DNA of 64,000 nucleotides. It comes from Chryseobacterium sp. JM1 (GTDB lineage: Bacteria; Bacteroidota; Bacteroidia; Flavobacteriales; Weeksellaceae). The position numbers and the translations under genes are program-made. How positions within the stretch are numbered: position 1 is the first letter of the stretch; each line of letters opens with the position of its first letter. Positions 26,201-31,875 of the stretch are shown piece after piece. A model generated the notes under the pieces. It did not search any database, was not told where the DNA came from, and saw only the letters and a program-made list of their open reading frames with translations. Location: assembly GCF_000737715.1 (NCBI RefSeq), contig NZ_JPRN01000001.1, positions 434,001 through 498,000 of the forward strand. The letters run 5' to 3'.

Positions 26201-26740
26201 CGTGATACAGTATTAAAAGTTGCAAATGCTCACTATAAAAATCAATTTATCAGAGGTAGCTGGCATTTTGTAGATCAAACAAGTGACTTAAGTCCCTATA
26301 TTCGAGGACAAGGCTATTCATTGGGAGGAAGTAGTAATGAAAATCTTTTAGTCAATGGGGAAAAAAGAATTTGGGGACTAACAGAAATTGTTCGACATAA
26401 TAATGTAATTGTTTGGCAAAGGATATATTTACCAAAAGGAGCATTTATAAGTTTAGAACAATTAGATTTAACAATGGGACACGAGATTTTTCATTCTATA
26501 TTAAACAATGCTAGGCTTTTTGATGATTATACACTCGATGGCCTCAATAGAAAATCCTCAGTTCATGAGTACTATACTTCCAGATGGGAAGAGCAATATA
26601 TAAAATTCCGAGGATGGCAAAAATTAAATCTAAATATGGAATCATTTAATAATGGTGTATGGGGAGTAAAAAACTTAGAGGGTCTTATGAATAAAATAAA
26701 ACCTATTTATAATAATTACTTAAAAAGTACATTGAAATGA
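20261..26740 (+). CDS. SpvB/RHS-repeat polymorphic toxin with putative metallopeptidase tip
   Basis: 2159 residues. Signal peptide 1-25; a SpvB-type N-terminal domain (PVAIPPGVKNVEPQVNLVY, GYGWNISGISSISR); VCBS/FG-GAP-like calcium loops (DFNGDGIDD near 552, DFNGDGISD near 616, DINSDGKSD); then RHS/YD repeats from about 1000 to 1800; the RHS core end HMNGRLYDPLLRRFLNADE and DPTG at 1841. A Gly-rich hydrophobic linker follows to about 1958, then a 200-residue variable tip. The tip holds HEIFH at 2074-2078 and a downstream HE at 2102, a zinc-protease-like arrangement. The next gene overlaps by 4 bases, as toxin-immunity pairs often do. Target and activity are inferred. Confidence 0.9.
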   Translation: MKFYNNKKRLLFSFVLLLISMVGFAQIPPVQKLHATKGNVEVNGAGQLQFALPVAIPPGVKNVEPQVNLVYTSGSSNGIAGYGWNISGISSISRTGKNIERDREVKGVQMDESDSYNFGGQRLVLKSGEYGQDGAQYVTEKFSNTIIKSIGSITGQTWKGPEYWEVTFADGAQAWYGGSNATGSNSATTPLEYNIVKWKDPQGNYITYDYTQGTGTNVAVISSIKWGGNEALGKPHFNEIIFNYNLTTAREVKEQSFVRGISFLQDKLLNSITVKTHESQYRKYDIIYKTDHTKYQFVEKIQEYNSENQPAHPVEFFRNELQPTNSYVFDADWSRFYNVSLSGDFRGTHSADFIVYKDADGRDPAGYYLYYTYEDLPQYYLGTENVFQNAVPIDIKDGSNVVRSRQGIVSYQVNPTSRDLTLNYYLIDLAKPIVSQSFPNALYLAATKVIPRSEWDESESNFSNPSDTYQKTSEIIKLIPYDMDGDGVSEVLIAKNNSITNRICTVPENQFPTEDDCQSYTYDESKYIAIKQQDNSFSFFQFDFDKNLIFGDFNGDGIDDMGKSNSIHYTTINGESVPGNILQAYNLKKNAQGSLSLSEVFSADYSGVSSQVQVGDFNGDGISDLFVLTEVNNHYIINLNTGKSFLKTPYFNDFNGTYSLTTSQYGNYSTARVLDINSDGKSDIINFGTHYNILSPTSANSSLIIKVSENQGYLDGKIKFGDNPAVTRNYNIPYIFREIIGLRQNQLSVYSPSNNQYIGRVTFFTHYANLQKSPISKIIQGGIGTLISYDGSDSYRGHYKPIKNEQYPLMELENVNSQLVSRIYESSYNGSRHKTFRYRGLMINLHNKKTVGFRQMASSSWYALGFENTIIWSGTETDPLQEGAPVKEWSIRTNDNSKIFPQDISENNTQLLSFKSTEYQYDKLLNGQIVTSVSDADRDKIVTVILPKTTKAKDFLTGATAENTVTYGHYYLPSQSISKINLSYAVTTSHYQYNNNPSGTGPDYYIGRLKYKAETIQAYGDTKSTQKEFFYENNLVKTTKDWNRDNTGYIKDTFTYDGFGNITQKVSANTVDAGTISSAYQYDPKGRFVVKQTDNLGLQTEILYNNWGQITNKTDPFNNTITNTYDSWGKVLTSTSSVSGTTSYGYERDNQSNVVITQNDPDGNISKKFTNVREQDYKTSTKAFGQGQFISKETQFDVLGRKLKESEPYFEGQSPGPWNTIAYDDSVYPAKITATSFNGKQTQTTVSGLITTVEEINGNKRTNTKTADALGNVIATTDKGGTIQFSYNAAGDQIQAKYAESTVSTKYDSWGRKSEFNDPSNGVYKYEYDGFGRAKKTISPKGQKEYTYNNFGQLVTQKEISTIDAGQTTNKTISLSYNDKGLLTAKSGIIKGQNFSVALTYDSQGRLLSSTENSNGRTYRQKGMVYDGKGRISSYEKELQGGVTTKVAIENVYSAWNGELYQIKDKNSGKILWELKETNAKGQALKSKLGAADITNTFDANGFLSTLNHSSAVKPKILQIIYSFDAIKNELKTRKTEGDFDMNESFDYDSNNRLINWTNPVTGIKPPANRNVYDIKGRITQNDQVGTIKFDNSAKIYQPTGMTLNAQGTQNYNGDLIQTITYNENNDPVQISGEKTRINFEYGLGNMRQRIDISELKQSMGPGKPQLIWQNTLTKLYSEDASFEIAIDLINLKEKHTLYIGGSPYESDIVYLKDFGQSSGSYKFLHKDYLGSILAISDEAGNRIEQRHYDAWGNLAAMVLGNSGAVITGKSAIAETSLLVDRGYTIHEHFAKVGIIHMNGRLYDPLLRRFLNADENIQDPANTQNYNKYGYVMNNPMMYNDPTGEFWAWFIGSLVGSYFSGVQANHGNFNPVKWDWKNTWTAVVGGAFARAAIGQGVSNINVYGTKFIANSVIGSVGSIFNGIATGQNIFKSALIGFSGINYTFNLSSNNPINAGYEYSISEMLVNDDNTLIGGTEAVFSRDTVLKVANAHYKNQFIRGSWHFVDQTSDLSPYIRGQGYSLGGSSNENLLVNGEKRIWGLTEIVRHNNVIVWQRIYLPKGAFISLEQLDLTMGHEIFHSILNNARLFDDYTLDGLNRKSSVHEYYTSRWEEQYIKFRGWQKLNLNMESFNNGVWGVKNLEGLMNKIKPIYNNYLKSTLK
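25718..26135 (+). repeat. RHS tip-proximal repeat, copy 1 (in the full-length gene)
   Basis: Aligns without gaps to 27589-28006 (constant offset 1871) with only scattered differences, from ahead of the DPTG motif to the start of the variable tip. This is the homology that allows tip exchange. Confidence 0.9.
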
Positions 26741-27363
26741 AAAAAATTATAATTTTATTAGGGTCTTTATTTCTAGCTTGTAAACAACAGCCAAAAGACA
26801 CTTTTAGTTTAAAATATATAAAGAATAATAATGAAATATCTCTTTATTTTGAAAATAATACTAATGAAGATGTCATATTTCTAACACCTAATACTTTGGA
26901 ATTTGGTGATAAAAATTTTAAGGATCTTACTTCTCGAGGAGGAAAAGAGGGAGATTTCCCTATAAATGTATACGCTATAATAGAATCAAATCAATCTGAA
27001 AAAAAGTATCAAAGCAAACTTGATAGCATTTGGAGGGATTATCTCACAGAGACTGGTTATAATGATTTTATAAAAGACATAAGGTCTTACGATGGTAATT
27101 CTGTATTTTATTTAAATAGCAATGGAAAATTGAACGTAAAATATAAGTTAAACATCAAACAATCACCTCCAATACATAAATATTCTTCAAAATTTAAACA
27201 AAATTATTATCCTTATGATAAAGTGTTAAAAGGGAATTATCCCGAAGGAGAATACTTAAGAAGGTTTTCAAAGCTTAATTTTGGTAAAGCAAAGTTTGTG
27301 GCACAACCTGTTATAGAAGATAGTTTATTTTTAAATATCTCACACAATGATGCCAATAAATAA
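26737..27363 (+). CDS. Lipoprotein, candidate immunity protein for the RHS metallopeptidase tip
   Basis: 208 residues; the ATG overlaps the RHS stop (ATGA), implying translational coupling. Lipobox FLAC places the acylated Cys at residue 15. The mature part is beta-rich and polar (NEISLYFENNTNEDVIFLTPN) and ends in SKLNFGKAKFVAQPVIEDS, a C-terminal segment shared with the proteins at 29138 and 29875 and with two 3' scars. I do not recognise a named family. Its place directly behind the toxin tip and periplasm-facing lipid anchor suggest protection against an incoming toxin. Markedly AT-rich compared with housekeeping genes here. Confidence 0.75.
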   Translation: MKKIIILLGSLFLACKQQPKDTFSLKYIKNNNEISLYFENNTNEDVIFLTPNTLEFGDKNFKDLTSRGGKEGDFPINVYAIIESNQSEKKYQSKLDSIWRDYLTETGYNDFIKDIRSYDGNSVFYLNSNGKLNVKYKLNIKQSPPIHKYSSKFKQNYYPYDKVLKGNYPEGEYLRRFSKLNFGKAKFVAQPVIEDSLFLNISHNDANK

Positions 27364-27397
27364 AAGTTATCTACAACTAGTATTCTAGGCGATTTAC

Positions 27398-27432
27398 AAA
27401 TTCCCTCTTAAATTAATCAAGAGGGAATTTTA
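27398..27432 (+). terminator. Terminator after the first immunity-like gene
   Basis: AAATTCCCTCTT / AAGAGGGAATTT stem with a 9-base loop and a T-rich tail. Confidence 0.8.
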
Positions 27433-27487
27433 TTGTAGCCCAGTCACCACATAGCTGCTAAAATGGCCAACTTTTAATTTTTTCTTA

Positions 27488-27539
27488 CTCCGACACTTTT
27501 GGAGGTCGTTAAACTCTCTCCGACAGATCTGGAGGTCGT
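27488..27539. repeat. Two tandem 22-bp repeats, possible insertion-sequence end
   Basis: CTCCGACACTTTTGGAGGTC and CTCCGACAGATCTGGAGGTC (each followed by GT) are spaced 30 bases apart and agree at 19 of 22 positions. Each has CTCC...GGAG symmetry. Repeats like these are found inside the ends of IS21-type elements. No transposase is present, so this is only a candidate remnant at the junction where the orphan RHS segment starts. Confidence 0.4.
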
Positions 27540-27567
27540 AGATTTTTAAATTATCACTCCTTAGCAA

Positions 27568-28560
27568 ATGATAATATTTGAGGTTATTCCTGCAAATACC
27601 CAAAATTATAACAAATACGAGTATGTGATGAATAACCCAATGATGTATAATGATCCAACTGGAGAATTTTGGGCGTGGTTTATTGGATCTCTCGTAGGAA
27701 GCTATTTCTCTGGAGTGCAGGCCAATCATGGAAATTTTAATCCTGTAAAATGGGATTGGAAAAACACATGGACAGCTGTAGTGGGGGGAGCCTTTGCCGG
27801 AGCTGCTATTGGCCAGGGCGTAAGCGATATTAATGTATATGGGACAAAATTTATTGCAAATTCCGTAATTGGATCTGTGGGAAGTATATTTAATGGAATA
27901 GCGACCGGACAAAATATTTTTAAAAGTGCACTCATAGGATTCTCAGGTATTAATTATACAATTAATTTGTCTTCTAGTGAGGGAATTAATGCCGGATATA
28001 AGTATATTATTTCTCCTAATTACAATGATTTTTATACACCAGAACAGGAAAACCCAGTAGCTCCTTGGTATTTTGATAAAAAAGGTGAAGAATTGCTTAA
28101 TCACTGGCTTGGAGGATCGGGAAAAAATTTAAATTTTACGCACGATAAAGGTTGGAGTGACTATATGAGTAAGAATGGATTTATACGTGACGAGCTTGTC
28201 AAAAGGGCAGTTGCAAGAAGTTATATGATGTATTCTGAAGGAAAAACCAAATATTCTGAAACGTCAGGAAATTTTGGGTTCGAAATAGATAATACATATA
28301 ATACTGGCTATGGTATGCTTCATGGAACTCAATATTTTAGTTATTTTATGAATGGAAAATATGTTAAGTCAACTGATTCGTACGTTTTTAATTTTAATTT
28401 GAAATGGACTGATCAGATAAATCATAATAATAACGTTTTAATGGATAGGGTTTTCAGTGGTATTGCAAGATCTGCTGCCCGTCCTGCTGATTATTGGATA
28501 ACCATTAAATGGGCTCAAACAATTATAATAAAAAGTAAAGAATGGGAAAGATTAAGATAA
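27568..28560 (+). CDS. Orphan RHS tip cassette with a second C-terminal toxin domain
   Basis: 330 residues. After nine unrelated residues the frame continues as RHS sequence (PANTQNYNKYEYVMNNP, DPTGEFWAWF) with the same linker as the full gene up to about residue 146, then switches to a different tip with no HExxH: YFDKKGEELLNHWLGGSGKN, WSDYMSKNGF, TSGNFGFEID, LKWTDQINHN. It lacks signal peptide, SpvB and RHS repeats, so it is a displaced C-terminal module. It could be silent, expressed from its own ATG, or a donor for recombination into the full gene. I cannot name the tip domain. A lipoprotein gene overlaps its 3' end. Confidence 0.8.
   Translation: MIIFEVIPANTQNYNKYEYVMNNPMMYNDPTGEFWAWFIGSLVGSYFSGVQANHGNFNPVKWDWKNTWTAVVGGAFAGAAIGQGVSDINVYGTKFIANSVIGSVGSIFNGIATGQNIFKSALIGFSGINYTINLSSSEGINAGYKYIISPNYNDFYTPEQENPVAPWYFDKKGEELLNHWLGGSGKNLNFTHDKGWSDYMSKNGFIRDELVKRAVARSYMMYSEGKTKYSETSGNFGFEIDNTYNTGYGMLHGTQYFSYFMNGKYVKSTDSYVFNFNLKWTDQINHNNNVLMDRVFSGIARSAARPADYWITIKWAQTIIIKSKEWERLR
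27589..28006 (+). repeat. RHS tip-proximal repeat, copy 2 (in the orphan cassette)
   Basis: Near-identical to 25718-26135. The match ends in both copies just after CCGGATAT, where the two tips diverge. Confidence 0.9.
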
Positions 28561-28967
28561 TTATAGTGCTTTTTTTTCTTATTAATTGTAATAAAAATTC
28601 TAATATTACAAGAAATAATAAGGATAGAGCAACATTTGTTAAGACAAATACCTTTATAAATTCGCCGGGAATATACCATTTTAGAGATATAAGTATTATT
28701 GTAAAAGAATTTAAAGATAATACTATTGTCTATGGCGTTTTTGATTATTATAATAACATATTATATCAGAGGAATATTAATACTTCAATCAGTAACAATA
28801 TGAAATGGGCTATTTACATTGATAATCAAGGGCAAATATGGTTTTATAATGTGGATTATCAAGAGACTGGTGTATTTATTATAGAAGGAAAAAAAGGAAC
28901 TTTTATTAAAGACAAAAATAAATTTCCACCAATACCTCGAGAGCTTATAAAATTTATAAAAGAATAG
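28542..28967 (+). CDS. Small lipoprotein, candidate immunity protein of the orphan tip
   Basis: 141 residues, ATG overlapping the orphan tip by 19 bases. Lipobox LINC gives Cys 16. The mature part contains alternating beta-prone segments (GIYHFRDISIIVKEF, TIVYGVFDYYNNILYQ, MKWAIYIDNQGQIWFYNVDY). No family recognised; it is unrelated to the other three lipoproteins nearby. A broken copy of its first 22 residues occurs at 30696-30764 behind a scar of the same tip, which supports the idea that this tip and this lipoprotein travel as a pair. Confidence 0.7.
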   Translation: MGKIKIIIVLFFLINCNKNSNITRNNKDRATFVKTNTFINSPGIYHFRDISIIVKEFKDNTIVYGVFDYYNNILYQRNINTSISNNMKWAIYIDNQGQIWFYNVDYQETGVFIIEGKKGTFIKDKNKFPPIPRELIKFIKE

Positions 28968-28981
28968 TTTTAATGTCAAAA

Positions 28982-29038
28982 TTTGTTATAGAAGACAGCT
29001 TGTTTATCAGGATTAGTGAGAAAGATGCAAACTTTTAA
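28982..29038 (+). pseudogene. 3' scar of an immunity-like lipoprotein gene
   Basis: An isolated tail encoding FVIEDSLFIRISEKDANF and stop, nearly identical to the end of the gene at 29875-30507 but with no gene body in front. It begins right after the 28542-28967 gene, marking a recombination junction. Confidence 0.75.
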
Positions 29039-29140
29039 AAATCAAAGAAACATAGAATAGCCTTCGGCTTATTTTAAAAATATTTATATTTTCAGCTCCT
29101 ACAATACATCGTAGGAGCTTTTAAAAAGCACTTTAAAATG
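28985..29140 (+). repeat. Cassette boundary repeat, copy 1
   Basis: 156 bases aligning without gaps to 30454-30609 (offset 1469): the end of an immunity gene, the GCCTTCGGC mini-hairpin, the terminator, and AAAGCACTTTAAA up to the next ATG. A third copy is at 31499-31635. Confidence 0.85.
29094..29122 (+). terminator. Terminator within boundary repeat copy 1
   Basis: AGCTCCTAC / GTAGGAGCT stem with an 8-base loop and short T-tail; repeated at 30563 and 31608. Confidence 0.75.
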
Positions 29141-29728
29141 AGAAGCAGAATAATTTTACTGGTTTTTTCTTTCTTTTTTCTTTTTTCATGTAAAAAGAAG
29201 AAAACACATACTTTTAATCTATCCTACATAAAGGATAACAAAAATATAGTACTTAATTTTGATAATAATACCAATACTGACATCGTATTTTTGGCACCTA
29301 ATATGATAGGGTTTGAGAGCGAGAAAAATAAAGACTCTCAAAATGTATATGCTATAGTAAATACTAAAAAGCAAAATAAATATTATCAAGAAATACTAGA
29401 TAGTCTTTATATAAAAACATTGATAAATGAAAATATGCAGGTTCTTATTGATTTAAAGCGTCCTTCCGATGGGCATTCTGTATTTTATTTGAAAAAAGAC
29501 AGCTCTTTAAAGATATTTTACGATTTAAATATACTAAGAACTGCTATCCCTTCTAAGTATAAACAGATTTATTATCCTTACAAAAGAGGAATAGAGGAGA
29601 ATTATTTAGAAAGAGATTATATATCGAAATTTTCTAAACTTAATTTTGGTAAGGCAAGATTTATATTGCAGCCAGTAATAAAGGATAGTTTGTTTATAAC
29701 TATTTCTGAAAAAGATACAAATTATTAA
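29138..29728 (+). CDS. Immunity-like lipoprotein, paralogue
   Basis: 196 residues. Lipobox LFSC, Cys 18, followed by a run of lysines (KKKK). It is a diverged relative of the proteins at 26737 and 29875: shared landmarks are NLSYIKDNKNIVLNFDNNT, the GHSVFYLKKDSS segment, and FSKLNFGKARFILQPVIKDS near the C-terminus. No toxin gene lies directly before it; instead it follows a boundary repeat. Likely an orphan immunity gene kept to neutralise a toxin no longer encoded here. AT-rich. Confidence 0.7.
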   Translation: MRSRIILLVFSFFFLFSCKKKKTHTFNLSYIKDNKNIVLNFDNNTNTDIVFLAPNMIGFESEKNKDSQNVYAIVNTKKQNKYYQEILDSLYIKTLINENMQVLIDLKRPSDGHSVFYLKKDSSLKIFYDLNILRTAIPSKYKQIYYPYKRGIEENYLERDYISKFSKLNFGKARFILQPVIKDSLFITISEKDTNY

Positions 29729-29734
29729 AATGTT

Positions 29735-29765
29735 AATCCGCCTGGCAAATGAGGCGGATTTTTAT
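29735..29765 (+). terminator. Terminator after the 29138 gene
   Basis: AATCCGCCT / AGGCGGATT stem with an 8-base loop and a T-run. Confidence 0.85.
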
Positions 29766-29802
29766 ATAATTAGGGGTCAGCTTTAAACTCTCATTAAATA
29801 AT

Positions 29803-29856
29803 ATGAAAAGAATTATAATATCGTGTCTTAGCTGTACTTTTTGTTCACCACAGTAA
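29803..29856 (+). pseudogene. 5' scar of a small lipoprotein gene
   Basis: ATG to TAA of 18 codons encoding MKRIIISCLSCTFCSPQ, closely like the first 20 residues of the gene at 30768. The stop falls at the point where the intact copy continues. Evidence of a lost cassette. Confidence 0.6.
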
Positions 29857-29874
29857 AATTCAAAGCACTTTAAA

Positions 29875-30507
29875 ATGAAAAATATTACATTAACTCTATT
29901 AATAATATTTTGTTTATTGTCTTGTAAGGAAAAAAAGAATGATGCCTTCAGCTTAGAGTATGTTAAAAATAGTAATGAACTGATTCTTGTATTTGAAAAC
30001 AATACTTCTCAAAATATAATTTTTCCAGTACCTAACACTCTTGAATTTGGAGACAAAAACTTTAAAGATTTTTCTACACAGGGTAATATGGAAGGTTATT
30101 ATCCTATTACAGTTTATGCAACAATAAAGGATAATCAATTTTCAAAATTTTATCAAAAAAAATTAGATAGCATTAGAAATTTCAACTTATCAGAGAGAGG
30201 GATGGCTGATTTAATAAATCAAGTGATGCCTGGTGACGGGGATTCTGTATTTTATTTAAAAAGCAATGGAAAATTGAACGTAAAATATAAGCTTATAATC
30301 AGACAATCTCCCCCAACAAAAAAATATTCTTCAAAATTTAAACAAAACTATTATCCATATGGTAGAATATTGAAAGGTAAATATCCTGAAGCAGAATATT
30401 TAAGAAGATTTTCAAAGCTTAATTTTGGTAAAGCAAAGTTTGTGGCACAACCTGTTATAGAAGACAGCTTGTTTATCAGGATTAGTGAGAAAGATGCAAA
30501 TTTTTAA
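29875..30507 (+). CDS. Immunity-like lipoprotein, paralogue
   Basis: 210 residues. Lipobox LLSC with Cys 17. Very close to the 26737 protein in the C-terminal third (KYSSKFKQNYYPYGRILKG, SKLNFGKAKFVAQPVIEDS) and similar throughout (NTLEFGDKNFKDFS). The upstream AAAGCACTTTAAA before the ATG and the boundary repeat after the stop are the same as at neighbouring cassettes, so this gene looks like a complete mobile unit. Function as an immunity protein is inferred from homology to the gene behind the RHS toxin. Confidence 0.72.
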   Translation: MKNITLTLLIIFCLLSCKEKKNDAFSLEYVKNSNELILVFENNTSQNIIFPVPNTLEFGDKNFKDFSTQGNMEGYYPITVYATIKDNQFSKFYQKKLDSIRNFNLSERGMADLINQVMPGDGDSVFYLKSNGKLNVKYKLIIRQSPPTKKYSSKFKQNYYPYGRILKGKYPEAEYLRRFSKLNFGKAKFVAQPVIEDSLFIRISEKDANF

Positions 30508-30609
30508 AAATCAAAGAAACATAGAATAGCCTTCGGCTTATTTTAAAAATATTTATATTTTCAGCTCCTACAATACATCGTAGGAGCTTTTAAAAAGCAT
30601 TTTAAAATG
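30454..30609 (+). repeat. Cassette boundary repeat, copy 2
   Basis: Same 156-base unit as 28985-29140, here intact at the 3' end of the 29875 gene and including the terminator at 30563-30591. Confidence 0.85.
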
Positions 30610-30764
30610 AAAAATATTATATTAATCTTATGTAAGATCTACTGCCCGTCCTGCTGATTATTGGATAACAATTAAGTTATAATAAAAAGCAAAGAATGGG
30701 AAAGATTAAGATAATTACAGTGCTATTTCTTCTTATTAATTGTAATGAAAATTCTAAATATTAA
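30607..30764 (+). pseudogene. Mosaic scar: lipoprotein 5' end, tip 3' end, second lipoprotein 5' end
   Basis: Starts as an immunity-type gene (MKNIILIL), switches at about 30635 to the last codons of the orphan tip (RSTARPADYWITIKL, stop at 30680-30682), then contains a 22-codon truncated copy of the 28542 lipoprotein (MGKIKIITVLFLLINCNENS, 30696-30764). Three gene fragments in 160 bases show repeated deletion by recombination. Confidence 0.7.
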
Positions 30765-30767
30765 AAA

Positions 30768-31295
30768 ATGAAAAAAAGTATTGTATTAATAATAACATCT
30801 TGTGGATGTATTTTTTGTTCACCACAGATGAAACTAAATAAAAGCAAAGAAATAGACATTCTTATCAACACACCTTGGAAAATTGAAGAAAATAATAGAA
30901 TAAATTATATTATTGAAAATAAGAGTAATAAGACATATGTTATTGATAGGGATGGTTTTGAAGGGGTTTCTTATTGGTTATTTAATAATGAAAAACTGAA
31001 TCAAATTGATCGTTGGAGAGGTTATTACGCACGTTATAATGATGATGATTGTGCAAACGATCTAATAATAATTAAACCCAAACAAAAAATTGATACAACC
31101 TTAAATTTGAATGATCTCGATAAAGGAATCTATGATTTATCTAAATCAGGAAAATATATCTGGAATGTTAAATCTAACCATAGTAAAAAGAACACTATGC
31201 CTTCAACTTGTAAATCATATATAAATTCTTTAGAAAAGAAAGGATATATTATTTTAGAAGATAGTATTGTTGCTAAGATCCCCTTTGTAAGATAA
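30768..31295 (+). CDS. Small secreted or lipid-anchored protein, function unknown
   Basis: 175 residues starting MKKSIVLIITSCGCIFCSPQ; ITSC at 9-12 is a plausible lipobox, though the hydrophobic stretch is short. The body has a beta-sandwich-like look (NRINYIIENKSNKTYVID, a central WLFNNEKLNQIDRWRG, and DKGIYDLSKSGKYIW), reminiscent of small periplasmic proteins, but no family is recognised. A truncated copy of its start lies at 29803-29856. Position in the cassette array suggests another immunity-type gene. Confidence 0.6.
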   Translation: MKKSIVLIITSCGCIFCSPQMKLNKSKEIDILINTPWKIEENNRINYIIENKSNKTYVIDRDGFEGVSYWLFNNEKLNQIDRWRGYYARYNDDDCANDLIIIKPKQKIDTTLNLNDLDKGIYDLSKSGKYIWNVKSNHSKKNTMPSTCKSYINSLEKKGYIILEDSIVAKIPFVR

Positions 31296-31369
31296 ACTTA
31301 GTATAAGTAGTCTAAATTTATAGGTTGAGAATTAAATTTTAGTAGGAGTGTAATCCTCCCATAGAAAAG

Positions 31370-31552
31370 TATTCTTCAAAATTTAAACAAAACTATTATC
31401 CTTATGACAAAGTATTAAAAGGGAATTATCCCGAAGGAAGGTACTTAAGAAGGTTTTTAAAGCTTAATTTTGGTAAAGCAAAGTTTGTTGCACAGCCTGT
31501 TATAGAAGACAGCTTGTTTATCATGATTAGCGAGAAAGATACAAACTTTTAA
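31370..31552 (+). pseudogene. 3' remnant of an immunity-like lipoprotein gene (about 60 codons)
   Basis: In frame to a stop at 31550-31552: YSSKFKQNYYPYDKVLKGNY, then RYLRRFLKLNFGKAKFVAQ and VIEDSLFIMISEKDTNF. It matches the last third of the 26737 and 29875 proteins; no 5' part or start precedes it. Confidence 0.8.
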
Positions 31553-31635
31553 AAATCAAAGCAACATAGAATAGCCTTCGGCTTACTTTAAAAATATTTA
31601 TATTTTCAGCTCCTACAATAAAATGTAGGAGCTTT
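31499..31635 (+). repeat. Cassette boundary repeat, copy 3 (array end)
   Basis: Corresponds to 28985-29121 (offset 2514), with the terminator AGCTCCTAC / GTAGGAGCT at 31608-31631 followed by eight T. It marks the downstream end of the array. Confidence 0.8.
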
Positions 31636-31636
31636 T

Positions 31637-31860
31637 TTTTACACAAATATCTGTGTCAATCTGTAAAATCTGCGAGAGACTTTTTCAATATCATAAATAA
31701 ACGAGCTCATCATTTTATTTCACGCAGATCTCACGGATCCCGCAGATGTTTATGAATAATTATCTGTGAAATTTGCGTGATCTGTGGGAATAAAATACCA
31801 TGACTTCTTACAATCTTTATATGCAAGATGCTTCGACTCCGCTCAGCATGACAGGAGCAC
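31637..31860. repeat. Dispersed intergenic repeat of the CAGAT type plus a TTCGACTCCGCTCAGC element
   Basis: Multiple short words of the type ACGCAGATCTCACGGAT, ATCTGTGGGAATAAA and, at 31830-31853, CTTCGACTCCGCTCAGCATG. The first type also occurs at 19575-19625 and 40395-40665. No gene is seen between 31553 and 31875. Confidence 0.55.
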
Positions 31861-31875
31861 GTTAAAAGAATATTT

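Noticed and set aside
27430..27912. Long antisense open frame over the orphan RHS segment
   Set aside because: It is the reverse strand of conserved RHS coding sequence and repeats over the main RHS gene at 25679-26041; no signal of its own.
27568..28560. Similarity of the orphan tip (TDSYVFNFN) to the colicin M active-site strand
   Set aside because: Only a D-x-Y spacing is shared; the second aspartate, and the following His-Arg pair, are not visible. Too weak to name the toxin.
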